Shown here: in pieces, positions 10,198-18,567 of the stretch | Layout: each line of letters opens with the position of its first letter | How positions within the stretch are numbered: position 1 is the first letter of the stretch | Source: Thermoleophilia bacterium | GTDB taxonomy: Bacteria > Actinomycetota > Thermoleophilia > Gaiellales > JAICJC01 | Length of the DNA: 43,129 bases | Assembly (NCBI GenBank): GCA_025928655.1 | Contig: JAICJC010000013.1 | Coordinates: 1 to 43,129, forward strand | Reading direction: 5' to 3' | Translations under genes and position numbers: made by a program | The notes under the pieces: model-generated | Seen by the model: only the letters and a program-made list of their open reading frames with translations | Database searches by the model: none | What the model was told of the DNA's origin: nothing

Positions 10198-11445
10198 CTA
10201 GCCTCTGATCTCGATCACGACCGGCGGCGGCTGGACGTCGTCGTCGCCGAGCTCGAAGCAGGCCGCGACGGCCGCGGCGTCGACGTCGGCCGGCGAGCGG
10301 GCATGCACGGTGGCCAGCGGCTGTCCGCGCTCCACCCGCTCGCCGGCCTTCGCGTTCACGACGATCCCGACCGCGTGGTCGACCGGATCCTCCTTGGTCG
10401 CCCGGCCCGCGCCGAGGCGCATGGCGGCGTCGCCCAGCCGCAGCGCGTGACAGGAGTGGACGTAGCCGGCGCGGGGCGACGGCACCGGGACGACGGCGCC
10501 GGCCTCGGGCAGCGGGGCGTCCGGGTCGCCGCCCTGGGCCGCGATCCAGCGCCGGTAGGCCTCGAGCGCCGCGCCGGAGGCGAGCGCATCGTCGACCGCG
10601 GCCCGGTCGTCCGTCATGATCGCCGCCGCCGACACGCACAGGTCGACGAGGTCAGCCGGCCCGTTCCCGCGCAGCGTCTCGACCGCCTCGGCCACCTCGA
10701 CGGCGTTTCCGACGGCGCGGCCGAGGGGCTCGTCCATCCGCGTGAGCATGCACGTCGTCGGCAGGCCGGCCGCCGCGCCGAGCTCGATCATCGCGTCGGC
10801 GAGCTCGCGCGCGGAGGCGAGGTCGGGCATGAACGCGCCGACGCCCACCTTCACGTCGAGCACCAGCCGCGACGCGCCCGATGCCACCTTCTTCGACATG
10901 ATGCTGGTCGCGATCAGCGGGATGCTCTGCACCGTCGCGGTCACGTCGCGCAGGTGGTACATGCGCTTGTCGGCGGGGACCAGGTCGGCCGTCTGGCCGG
11001 CGACGGCGATCCCGACGCGGCGCACCTGGTCGATCAGCTCGGCGGGAGTCAGGTCGACCCGGAAGCCGGGGATCGACTCGAGCTTGTCGAGCGTCCCGCC
11101 GGTATGGCCGAGGCCGCGCCCCGAGAGCTTTGCGACCGGCACGCCGCAGGCCGCCACCAGCGGCCCCACGACGAGCGTCGTCTTGTCTCCGACCCCGCCG
11201 GTCGAGTGCTTGTCGGCCACCGGGCGGCCGATCGACGACAGGTCGAGGCGGGCGCCGGAGCCGACCATCGCCGCAAGCAGGTCGGCGGTCTCGCGGGCGC
11301 TCATCCCCCGCAGGACGACCGCCATCAGGAAGGCCGCGAGCTGGTAGTCGGGCGTGTCCTTCGAGATCATCCGCGCCAGCTCGCCGGCGTCGAGCTCGCC
11401 GCCGTCGCGCTTGCGCGCGATCAGGTCGACGATGCGGTCGCTCAC
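10198..11445 (-). CDS. Pyrimidine-nucleoside (thymidine) phosphorylase
   Basis: A 415-residue enzyme that phosphorolyses uridine, thymidine or deoxyuridine to base and (deoxy)ribose 1-phosphate. The N-terminal helical domain begins SDRIVDLIARKRDGGELDAG; ADKHSTGGVGDKTTLVVGPL binds phosphate, and SGRGLGHTGGTLDKLESIPG is the family signature. The C-terminal domain includes RAGYVHSC and KAGERVERGQPLATVHA. GTG at 11443-11445 overlaps the stop of the phosphopentomutase gene (GTGA), so the pair forms one operon: phosphopentomutase converts the (deoxy)ribose 1-phosphate to the 5-phosphate. Whether it prefers uridine (Pdp) or thymidine (DeoA) cannot be told. Confidence 0.95.
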   Translation of the reverse strand: MSDRIVDLIARKRDGGELDAGELARMISKDTPDYQLAAFLMAVVLRGMSARETADLLAAMVGSGARLDLSSIGRPVADKHSTGGVGDKTTLVVGPLVAACGVPVAKLSGRGLGHTGGTLDKLESIPGFRVDLTPAELIDQVRRVGIAVAGQTADLVPADKRMYHLRDVTATVQSIPLIATSIMSKKVASGASRLVLDVKVGVGAFMPDLASARELADAMIELGAAAGLPTTCMLTRMDEPLGRAVGNAVEVAEAVETLRGNGPADLVDLCVSAAAIMTDDRAAVDDALASGAALEAYRRWIAAQGGDPDAPLPEAGAVVPVPSPRAGYVHSCHALRLGDAAMRLGAGRATKEDPVDHAVGIVVNAKAGERVERGQPLATVHARSPADVDAAAVAACFELGDDDVQPPPVVIEIRG

Positions 11446-12605
11446 AGCACCGGCGTGCCGGGCAGGCCGTCGGCGTCGCCGGGGGCGAGCACGCGCAGCA
11501 CGGTCGCCCCGACGTCGGCGAAGGTGTCGCCGTCGTGGCGCGAGCCGACGAGCGGCGCGCCCGGCATGTGCGCGACGAGCATGGCGTGCTCGCGGGAGTG
11601 GTCCGTCGACGGCGTGGTCGGGTCGCAGCCGTGGTCCGAGGTGAGGATCAGCAGGTCGCCGTGGTGGAGCGCCGTCAGGAGATCCGGCAGGCCCGCGTCG
11701 AACTCCTCCAGCGCGTCGGCGAACCCGCGCGGGTCGTTGCGGTGGCCCCAGAGCATGTCCGTCTCGACCAGGTTCACGAACACGAAGCTCCCGTCCGGCA
11801 CGGTGCGCAGGAGCTCCGTCGTGACCGCGATCCCGTGCGCGTTCGACGTCGTCGGCTTGGAGTGGTCGACGTCCTGGCCGGCGAAGATGTCGCCGATCTT
11901 GCCGACCCCGTGGACGGTGACGCCGCGCGCCCGCAGCTCCGAGAGGTGGTTCGGCCGCGGCGGCGCGAGCGAGAAGTCGTGGCGGCGGGGCGTGCGCACG
12001 TAGCTGCCCGGCTCGCCCTCGAACGGGCGCGCGATCACCCGCCCGACCGCGTGCTCGCCCGCCAGTTGGGCGCGGGCCGCGCGGCAGGCCTCGTACAGCT
12101 CCTCGAGCGGGATCGTGGCCTCGTGCGCCGCGATCTGGAACACGCTGTCGGCCGACGTGTAGACGATCCACGCCCCCGTGCGCTGGTGCTCCTCCCCGAG
12201 CCGCTGGATGATCTCGGTGCCCGAGGCGGCCACGTTGCCGATCACCGGCCGGCCTGTCGCCTGCGAGAACGCCTCGATGACCTCGGCCGGGAACCCGTCC
12301 GGGTAGGTCGGGAACGGCCGCTCGGTGACGATCCCCATCATCTCCCAGTGGCCCGTGGTCGTGTCCATCCCCAGGCTGCGCTCGCGCAGGCGGCCGTGCA
12401 CCGACGGCGCGTCGCGGCGGGGCGGGCAGCCGCGCAGCGGCATGATGTTCCCCAGGCCGAGGGCCTGCATCGCCGGCACCTCGAGGCCGCCGACCGCCTC
12501 GGCGACGTGCGCCAGCGTGGACGAGCCCTGCGTGCCGAAGTCGGCGGCGTCGGGCAGGTCGCCCGCCCCCACCGCGTCCAGCACGATCACGCATGCCCGT
12601 GGCAC
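11442..12605 (-). CDS. deoB: Phosphopentomutase
   Basis: A 387-residue alkaline-phosphatase-superfamily mutase interconverting (deoxy)ribose 1- and 5-phosphate. The N-terminal metal-binding VIVLDAVGAGDLPDAADF, GHWEMMGI, the phosphoryl-accepting Thr neighbourhood (SLGMDTTTGHWEMMG), NLVETDMLWGHRNDPRGF and the C-terminal metal motifs ILTSDHGCDPTTPSTDHSRE are all intact. The length is family-typical. It starts with GTG at 12603-12605, 20 bases from the palindrome that separates it from xerD. It overlaps the nucleoside phosphorylase by 4 bases. xerD-deoB adjacency is also found in Bacillus (ripX-drm). Confidence 0.96.
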   Translation of the reverse strand: MPRACVIVLDAVGAGDLPDAADFGTQGSSTLAHVAEAVGGLEVPAMQALGLGNIMPLRGCPPRRDAPSVHGRLRERSLGMDTTTGHWEMMGIVTERPFPTYPDGFPAEVIEAFSQATGRPVIGNVAASGTEIIQRLGEEHQRTGAWIVYTSADSVFQIAAHEATIPLEELYEACRAARAQLAGEHAVGRVIARPFEGEPGSYVRTPRRHDFSLAPPRPNHLSELRARGVTVHGVGKIGDIFAGQDVDHSKPTTSNAHGIAVTTELLRTVPDGSFVFVNLVETDMLWGHRNDPRGFADALEEFDAGLPDLLTALHHGDLLILTSDHGCDPTTPSTDHSREHAMLVAHMPGAPLVGSRHDGDTFADVGATVLRVLAPGDADGLPGTPVL

Positions 12606-12625
12606 GCGCGTACCCTATCGACCGG

Positions 12626-12660
12626 ACCCGCCAAAAGGGGTCTGACCCCGGGTGGCGGGT
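12626..12660. repeat. 35-bp palindrome, core GGGGTC-T-GACCCC, arms ACCCGCC/GGCGGGT
   Basis: Centred on T12643. The outer arms ACCCGCC (12626-12632) and GGCGGGT (12654-12660) pair, as does the core; the connecting bases AAAA and GGGT do not. The right end touches the xerD stop codon (12660-12662), so the repeat sits exactly at the gene end, where it could act as a transcription terminator or 3' stabiliser. Confidence 0.9.
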
Positions 12661-13541
12661 TAGGCGCGGGGGTGGGCCTTGAAGTAGGCCTTGCGCACGT
12701 GGTCGGCGGACACGTGCGTGTACACCTGGGTCGTCTCGATGCTCGCGTGGCCGAGCATCTCCTGGACGCTGCGTAGGTCGCAGCCGCCCTCGAGCAGGTG
12801 GGTGGCGAACGAGTGCCGCAGCGTGTGCGGCGTGACGTCCTTGGTGATCCCGGCCTTGCGCGCGTGCTCGCGCACCAGCTGGAAGACGGCCTGGCGGGTG
12901 ATGCCCTGGCCGCGGTGGTTCAGGAAGAGGATGTCGCCGCGCTGGAGCCGGCCCAGGTAGGGACGGCCGCGCTGCAGGTAGATCCTGGTGGCCTCGGTCG
13001 AGCTCTTGCCCATCGGCACGATCCGCTGCTTCGCGCCCTTGCCCGTGCAGCGGACGACGCCCTCCGCCAGGTCGATGTCCGACACGCGCAGCGAGACGAG
13101 CTCGGAGACGCGCAGCCCGGCGCCGTAGAGCAGCTCGAGCATCGCCCGGTCGCGCAGGCCGCGCGGGGTCGCGTCGGGCTGGGTCACGATCGCCTCCGCC
13201 TCCGCCTTCGTGAGCGGGTCGGGCAGGCTGCGCCCGAGCCGCGGCAGCGGGACGGTGCGGCCGGCGTCCTCGCGGCCGCCCTCGCGGGCGCGGTGCTTGA
13301 AGAACGCGCGCACGGCCGCCATCCTCCGGCGCACCGTCGCGGCGGAGAGGCCGCGGTCGCGCAGCGCCACGGTGTAGTCGTCGAGGACGCCGGCCGGAAT
13401 CGTGTCCGGGTCGCTGTGCTCGACGAAGTCGCCGAGGTCGATCAGGTCGCGCCGGTAGGCCTCGACGGTATGCGGCGATGCCCCACGCTCCAGCTGGAGG
13501 TGGGTCAGAAAGTCGCGTAGCTTGTCTTCATACACACCCAT
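12660..13541 (-). CDS. xerD: Tyrosine recombinase XerD
   Basis: A 293-residue site-specific recombinase of the XerC/XerD pair that resolves chromosome dimers. The N-terminal SAM-like domain has FLTHLQLERGASPHTVEAYR; the catalytic domain has the full set: Arg in GAGLRVSELVSLRVSDID, Lys in CTGKGAKQRIVP, HTLRHSFATHLLEGG, LGHASIETTQVYTHV with the nucleophilic Tyr. The ATG at 13541 (MGVYEDKLRDFL) gives the normal length; the frame runs further upstream to 13649 but with sequence unlike Xer. In Mycobacterium xerD lies downstream of pyrG; here it is in the same neighbourhood. Confidence 0.95.
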   Translation of the reverse strand: MGVYEDKLRDFLTHLQLERGASPHTVEAYRRDLIDLGDFVEHSDPDTIPAGVLDDYTVALRDRGLSAATVRRRMAAVRAFFKHRAREGGREDAGRTVPLPRLGRSLPDPLTKAEAEAIVTQPDATPRGLRDRAMLELLYGAGLRVSELVSLRVSDIDLAEGVVRCTGKGAKQRIVPMGKSSTEATRIYLQRGRPYLGRLQRGDILFLNHRGQGITRQAVFQLVREHARKAGITKDVTPHTLRHSFATHLLEGGCDLRSVQEMLGHASIETTQVYTHVSADHVRKAYFKAHPRA

Positions 13542-13621
13542 GGCAGTCTCCGGTTTTCGCCACAAACCGAGTTCCTCCTGCCGGGCCGTGCCTCCGACCC
13601 TCCCTGGAAGGATAGGCGTTC

Positions 13622-14722
13622 TTGACACGGATTCCCACACGGCGTACATCTGCCGTCGAGGCGCCGTCGCGCGGCGACCGTGTGCGGACGGCGGTCGCGC
13701 TCGCCGTGGCGGGAGCCATCGCCCTCCTCGCGGCCGCCGACGCCCTCCGCGGCGGGGGCGGCGCCCCCGGCCACGCGCGCCCGTCGCCGCCCCCGGCGGT
13801 GAGCCTGCCGGCGCCGCCCCGCGGAGCGCTCGGCGGGACGCTCTGGTACGCGGATCGCGACTGCCGCCTGCACCGCATCGACCTCGCGAGCGGGCGCGAC
13901 GAGCTCGTCACCCGGTCGCCCGGCCACTGCCACTTCTGGGTCTCGCCCGACCGCCGCTACGTGGCGATGCACGTCGGCAGGCCGTTCACCCCGCCCCGCG
14001 ACCTCGAGCTGCTCGACGTCGCCACCGGCCGCATCACGACGCCGCTGCACCGCCCCGACGTCGCGCTCGCGCCGCCGGCGTGGAGCCCCGATTCACGGGC
14101 GCTGGCGATCTGCGACGGCAACGGCGGGCCGCCCGCGATCCGGGTCTACCACCTCGCGACGGGACGGGTGACGACGCCGACCCGGGCGGCCTGCTTCCCC
14201 GCATACGTGGGCCGCCGCCTGGCCTTCCGCGACCTGAACTCCATCACCTATCTCGGCGGCCGGCTCCTCGCCGACTCCGGCACCATGACCAGGCTCCTGC
14301 GCCGCGGCGTCTACCAGGAGCCGGCGCCGGTCGGCGCCGGGGGCGTGATCGCGATCTCGGCGACGACGGTGACGCCGGCCGGCGGCCCGCCGCCGATCAC
14401 GACCGTCGTCCTGTTCGACGCGGCGGGGCATGCGACCACGCGCTGGGACACCGGTGTGATCGCCGACACGGTGTCGCTGCTCGCGGGCGGGCGCGTCATC
14501 GTCGCGTCCCGGCGGGCGGGGATGGTCGTGGACGACGCCGAGACGGGCGAGGTGCTGACGAACGCGGCCGGGCGGCCGATCGTCGCCGCCGCCACCGCGC
14601 CGGGCGACCCGCGCCTGGTCGCCCTCTCGGACGGGCGCCGGATCGTGTTCTCGACGATGTCCGGCCGGGCCCGCTGGGCCCTGCCCGTGCGCACGGCGTT
14701 CCTGCAGTGGACCCGCCAATAG
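13622..14722 (+). CDS. Membrane-anchored protein with beta-propeller-like repeats
   Basis: A 366-residue protein with a single N-terminal membrane segment or signal ([20 protein letters not shown], about residues 23-42), a Pro-rich linker, then an extracytoplasmic region with WD40/TolB-like repeats: [52 protein letters not shown] and [18 protein letters not shown]. No catalytic motif was seen. The start is uncertain: TTG at 13622 has GGAAGGA about 9 bases upstream, whereas GTG at 13682 would place the hydrophobic segment at the very N-terminus. The last codons and stop (ACC CGC CAA TAG) lie inside a palindromic repeat, so the C-terminal TRQ is repeat-encoded. Confidence 0.75.
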   Translation: MTRIPTRRTSAVEAPSRGDRVRTAVALAVAGAIALLAAADALRGGGGAPGHARPSPPPAVSLPAPPRGALGGTLWYADRDCRLHRIDLASGRDELVTRSPGHCHFWVSPDRRYVAMHVGRPFTPPRDLELLDVATGRITTPLHRPDVALAPPAWSPDSRALAICDGNGGPPAIRVYHLATGRVTTPTRAACFPAYVGRRLAFRDLNSITYLGGRLLADSGTMTRLLRRGVYQEPAPVGAGGVIAISATTVTPAGGPPPITTVVLFDAAGHATTRWDTGVIADTVSLLAGGRVIVASRRAGMVVDDAETGEVLTNAAGRPIVAAATAPGDPRLVALSDGRRIVFSTMSGRARWALPVRTAFLQWTRQ

Positions 14723-14745
14723 GGGTCAGACCCCTTCTGGCGGGT
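14711..14745. repeat. 35-bp palindrome, core GGGGTC-A-GACCCC, arms ACCCGCC/GGCGGGT
   Basis: Centred on A14728; arms ACCCGCC (14711-14717) and GGCGGGT (14739-14745). It is a near copy of 7881-7919 and 12626-12660 but with central A. It contains the stop codon TAG (14720-14722) of the plus-strand gene and ends 8 bases before the alanine dehydrogenase stop, so it sits between convergent genes. Confidence 0.9.
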
Positions 14746-14753
14746 GCCGCCGG

Positions 14754-15878
14754 TCAGGCCACGCGCAGCGGCAGGACGGTCTCGAGCGGGGTGTAGCGGA
14801 CGCCGACCGCGTCGGCGACCGGCTCGTAGGTGACCTCGCCGGCCGCGACGTTCACGCCGAGCGCCAGCGCGGGATCCTCGGCCAGAGCCCGGTGCAGGCC
14901 CCGGTCCGCGATCGCCTCGACGTAGGGCAGGGTGACGTTGGTGAGCGCCCAGGTCGACGTGATCGGGACCGCGCCCGGCATGTTCGACACGCAGTAGTGG
15001 ACGATGTCGTCGACCACGTAGGTGGGGTCGGAGTGGGTGGTCGGCTTCGAGGTCTCGAAGCAGCCGCCCTGGTCGATCGCGACGTCGACCAGCACCGAGC
15101 CGGGCTTCATCGACCCGAGCATGTCGCGGGTCACGAGGTGCGGGGCCTTGGCGCCGTGGACGAGCACGCCGCCGATCACCAGGTCGGCGCCGGGCAGCGC
15201 CTCGGCGATCGCGTGGCGGCCCGACATCTGCAGGAGCACGGTGCGGCCGAGGCTGACGTCGAGCTCGCGCATGCGATCGACGCTACGCTCGAAGACGGTC
15301 ACGTCGGCCTGCATGCCCTGAGCGATCAGCGCGGCGTTGTAGCCGACGATGCCGCCGCCCAGCACGAGCACCTTCGCCGGCAGCACGCCGGGGACGCCGC
15401 CCATCAGGCGGCCGCGGCCGCCGAGGGGCTTCATCAGGTAGTACGCGCCCACCTGGGACGAGAGCCGCCCGGCGACCTCGCTCATCGGCGCGAGCAGCGG
15501 CAGGCGCCCGTCGCGCGTCTCGACCGTCTCGTAGGCGATGCACACCGCGCCGGACTCGCACAGCCCGCGCGTGAGCTCGGGCGCCGCGGCCAGGTGCAGG
15601 TAGGTGAATAGGATCTGGCCGGGCGAGAGGCGCTGGTATTCTCCGTCGAGCGGCTCCTTCACCTTCAGCACCATCTCGGCGTCGTTCCAGACGGCGTCGA
15701 CGTCGGTGATGGTGGCGCCGGCCGCCTCGTACTCGTCGTCCGCCATGGCGCTGCCGGCGCCCGCGCCCGTCTCGACGAGCACCTCGTGCCCGCGCCGGCG
15801 CAGCTCGACGACGCCGGCGGTCGTCAGGGCGACCCTCGACTCGTCCGGCTTGATCTCCTTGACGACACCGATCCTCAT
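14754..15878 (-). CDS. ald: Alanine dehydrogenase
   Basis: A 374-residue NAD-dependent enzyme for reversible oxidative deamination of L-alanine to pyruvate and ammonia. The N-terminus [18 protein letters not shown] contains the pyruvate-binding Arg; VKEPLDGEY holds the conserved Lys; [13 protein letters not shown] the catalytic His; [14 protein letters not shown] is the Rossmann dinucleotide motif; and [20 protein letters not shown] the conserved Asp region. The length matches the family. Its ATG overlaps the M20 peptidase stop (ATGA at 15875-15878), so peptidases and ald form one operon: peptide breakdown feeding alanine into pyruvate. Confidence 0.97.
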   Translation of the reverse strand: MRIGVVKEIKPDESRVALTTAGVVELRRRGHEVLVETGAGAGSAMADDEYEAAGATITDVDAVWNDAEMVLKVKEPLDGEYQRLSPGQILFTYLHLAAAPELTRGLCESGAVCIAYETVETRDGRLPLLAPMSEVAGRLSSQVGAYYLMKPLGGRGRLMGGVPGVLPAKVLVLGGGIVGYNAALIAQGMQADVTVFERSVDRMRELDVSLGRTVLLQMSGRHAIAEALPGADLVIGGVLVHGAKAPHLVTRDMLGSMKPGSVLVDVAIDQGGCFETSKPTTHSDPTYVVDDIVHYCVSNMPGAVPITSTWALTNVTLPYVEAIADRGLHRALAEDPALALGVNVAAGEVTYEPVADAVGVRYTPLETVLPLRVA

Positions 15879-17038
15879 TCAACGCCTCCGTCGTGGTCTG
15901 GCCGCGCGATTGTAGAGGCCGCCACCCGGGCGGTCTCGATCAGGCCCATGGTCACGTCGAGCATGCCCTCGAGGTCGGCGACGGCGATGTGCTCGGAGGC
16001 GGTGTGGATCTCGGCCATCCCGTTGCAGACGTTCACGCAGGGGACGCCCGCCGCGTTGAAGACGTTCGCGTCGGCGCCGCCACCGGACTCGATGTATGTG
16101 ACGGGGTAGCCGCAGCCGTCGAGCGCCCGCGAGACCAGCTGCACGGCCTCGTGCGTGCGCGCGAAGCGGTAGCCCTCGTACTCCGAGATGATCCGCGACT
16201 CGAGCTCGCAGTCGGACAGGTTGGCGGCGTAGGTGGCCGCGTCGAGCATCGACTGCACCTGGTCGCGGAGGCGGTCGGGATCGCGGCTGCGGGCCTCGGC
16301 CCACACCCGGCACTCCGGCGGCACGATGTTGCCGGCCACGCCGCCGCGGATCAGGCCGACGTTCGCGGTGGTCGCGTCGTCGATGCGGCCGAGCTGCATG
16401 TCGGCGACCGCCCGCGCCGCGGCCGCGATGGCGCTGCGCCCGTCCTCCGGCGCGATGCCCGAGTGGGCCGCGCGGCCGAGGAAGCGCAGCTCGAGCGACT
16501 TCTGCGTCGGCGCCGCCAGCACGACGTTCCCGATCGGCGCGGCGTGGTCGTAGCAGTACCCGAAGCGGGCCTGCAGCCGCGAGGTGTCGAAGGCCTTGGC
16601 GCCGCGCAGGCCGACCTCCTCCATCGGGGTCAGCACCAGCTCGACGCCGGCGTGGGGCGCGCCCGACGCGAGCCGCGCGAACGCCTCCAGCATCACCGCC
16701 ACCGCGGCCTTGTTGTCGGCTCCGAGGATGGTGTCGCGGCGGTTGACGATGATCCCGTTTCGGATCTCCGGCTCGACCGGGCCGTCGGGGGGCACCGTGT
16801 CGAGATGGGCGTTCAGGAAGATCGGCGTGCCCGCGCCGCCCCCCGTCGCGGGAAGGGCGACGTGGATGTTCCCGATGTTCGAGCCGGTGCGGTCGCCGGA
16901 GTCGTCCTCGACCGGGTCGAGGCCCATGCCTCGCAGGCGCCCGAGCACCGCGTCCGCGACCGCCCGCTCGTCCCGCGACGGGCTCGAGAGCGCGGCGAGG
17001 TCGCAGAAGAGCTCGACGACGCCGCCCGCCGCGCTCAC
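15875..17038 (-). CDS. M20 family metallopeptidase (tripeptidase T-like)
   Basis: A 387-residue two-zinc peptidase. Metal and catalytic motifs are intact: FLNAHLDTVPPDGPVEPEIR (His and Asp), DTILGADNKAAVAVML (bridging Asp), VLTPMEEVGLRGAKAFD (Glu-Glu) and the C-terminal NGMAEIHTASEHIAVADLEG (final His ligand). The dimerisation domain lies between, about residues 180-285. ADNKAA and PMEEVGL fit the PepT-like branch. The GTG start at 17036-17038 overlaps the M32 peptidase stop as GTGA. It is probably intracellular because no signal peptide is seen. The exact substrate is not known. Confidence 0.92.
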   Translation of the reverse strand: MSAAGGVVELFCDLAALSSPSRDERAVADAVLGRLRGMGLDPVEDDSGDRTGSNIGNIHVALPATGGGAGTPIFLNAHLDTVPPDGPVEPEIRNGIIVNRRDTILGADNKAAVAVMLEAFARLASGAPHAGVELVLTPMEEVGLRGAKAFDTSRLQARFGYCYDHAAPIGNVVLAAPTQKSLELRFLGRAAHSGIAPEDGRSAIAAAARAVADMQLGRIDDATTANVGLIRGGVAGNIVPPECRVWAEARSRDPDRLRDQVQSMLDAATYAANLSDCELESRIISEYEGYRFARTHEAVQLVSRALDGCGYPVTYIESGGGADANVFNAAGVPCVNVCNGMAEIHTASEHIAVADLEGMLDVTMGLIETARVAASTIARPDHDGGVE

Positions 17039-18537
17039 GCGGGCGCCTCGATGCCGTAGAGCGGCCCGAACTTGCCCCACAGGTAGCGCATGAAGGGACC
17101 GTGCTGGAGCCGCGAGCCCGTGACCTCGTGGATCAGGTCGTCGCCCTCCTGGATGTGGCCGGGGCGGTGGATGTGCGTCCGCAGCCAGTCGAGCAGCGGT
17201 CCGAACTCGGCCCGCCGGAGCCCGCGGTCGATGTCCGGCAGGTCAGATGCGATCCGCTCCCACAGGATGGCCGAGTAGAGGTTGCCGAGCGTGTACGTCG
17301 GGAAGTAGCCGAACGACCCGGTCGACCAGTGCACGTCCTGGAGCACGCCGACGCCCGCGTGCGGCGGGCGCACCCCCAGGCGGCGGTCGTAGGCGGCGTC
17401 CCACTCGCCCGCCAGGTCGGCCGCCTCCAGCTCGCCGCGCAGGAGCGCGAGCTCGAGCTCGAACCGGATCAGGATGTGCAGGTTGTACGTGACCTCGTCC
17501 GACTCGACCCGGATCAGCGACGGCTGCACCCGGTTCACCTCGCGGTAGACGTCCTCGGCCGACGCGTCACCCATCGCCTCGCCGAACATCTCCCGCATCA
17601 CCGGCGTGTAGTGCTCCCAGAACGGGAGGCTGCGGCCGACGAGGTTCTCCCACAGCCGCGACTGCGACTCGTGCAGGCCGAGCGACGGCGCCTCGGCGAT
17701 CGGCGTGTCCTCGTACTCGGGGTCGAAGCCCTGGTCGTAGAGGCCGTGCCCGGCCTCGTGCATGGTCGAGGAGATGGCCGAGAACGGGTCGTCGGGGTCC
17801 ATCCGGGTCGTGAGGCGGATGTCGTGCAGGGCGATCGTCGTCGTGAACGGGTGCGCGGAGAGGTCCTGGCGGCCGGCGTCCAGGTCGAAGCCGATGTCGC
17901 GCAGGAGCCGCATCGTGAAGTCCCACTGGAGGGCGTCGGGGAACGCCGCGCCGCCGAAGAGCGGCCGCCGCGGCGGGCCGGCGTCGGCGATCGCGCCGAG
18001 CAGCGTCTGCAGCTCGTCGGCGAGGCTCGCGAAGAGCGGCTCGACCCGGGCCGTGCGCATCCCCGGCTCGTAGGCGTCCATCAGCGCGTCGTAGGGCTCG
18101 CCGTCGTGCCCGAGCAGGTCGGCCTGCTCGCGCTTGAGCGCGACCATCTCCTCGAGGCAGGGCCGAAACATCTCCCAGTCGCGGTCACGACGGGCCACCT
18201 CCCACACCGCCTGCCCACGCGACCCGGCCAGCGCCAGCCGGCGTACGAGGTCGTCGGGCAGCTTCACCGCGCGGTCGCGGTCGTGTGCGAGCACGCGCAC
18301 CATGGCGGCTCTCGGCACGTCGAGATCGGCCTCGCGGGCCTGGTCGAGCAGCTCGCCCAGCCGGGGATCGGTCAGCTGCCGGTGGCGGATCACCCGCAGC
18401 GTCGCGACGGCGCGCGCCCGTCCCTCGGCGCCCTTGCGCGGCATCAGCACCTGCTGGTCCCACGAGAGCAGCGCGCTCATCCGGCCGAGGTCGGCGAGCT
18501 GGTGCATGTAGCGGTCGAGCTCGGGCCAGGCGTCCAT
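17035..18537 (-). CDS. M32 family carboxypeptidase (Taq-type)
   Basis: A 500-residue zinc carboxypeptidase that removes C-terminal residues with broad specificity. The metal motif is STMHEAGHGLYDQGFDPEYE (HEXXH form, about residues 266-270), followed by the third-ligand region SLGLHESQSRLWENLVGRSL. DIRLTTRMDPDDPFSAI before it and VHWSTGSFGYFPTYTLGN after it are M32 signatures. The N-terminus has LADLGRMSALLSWDQQVLMP, also family-typical, and length is normal. It is the first gene of a probable M32-M20-ald operon, 30 bases downstream of pyrG. Confidence 0.96.
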   Translation of the reverse strand: MDAWPELDRYMHQLADLGRMSALLSWDQQVLMPRKGAEGRARAVATLRVIRHRQLTDPRLGELLDQAREADLDVPRAAMVRVLAHDRDRAVKLPDDLVRRLALAGSRGQAVWEVARRDRDWEMFRPCLEEMVALKREQADLLGHDGEPYDALMDAYEPGMRTARVEPLFASLADELQTLLGAIADAGPPRRPLFGGAAFPDALQWDFTMRLLRDIGFDLDAGRQDLSAHPFTTTIALHDIRLTTRMDPDDPFSAISSTMHEAGHGLYDQGFDPEYEDTPIAEAPSLGLHESQSRLWENLVGRSLPFWEHYTPVMREMFGEAMGDASAEDVYREVNRVQPSLIRVESDEVTYNLHILIRFELELALLRGELEAADLAGEWDAAYDRRLGVRPPHAGVGVLQDVHWSTGSFGYFPTYTLGNLYSAILWERIASDLPDIDRGLRRAEFGPLLDWLRTHIHRPGHIQEGDDLIHEVTGSRLQHGPFMRYLWGKFGPLYGIEAPA

Positions 18538-18567
18538 GCGCGCCCGGGAGTGTAGTGGGGGCTGCCC

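Noticed and set aside
10198-12594. Apparent 798-residue protein containing the nucleoside phosphorylase
   Set aside because: The upstream half is an out-of-frame reading of deoB; the true gene begins at GTG 11445 overlapping the deoB stop.
12660-13541. Phage or integron integrase
   Set aside because: Size, N-terminal domain and motif spacing match chromosomal XerD, and it sits in the conserved xerD-deoB context with no attachment site or phage genes.
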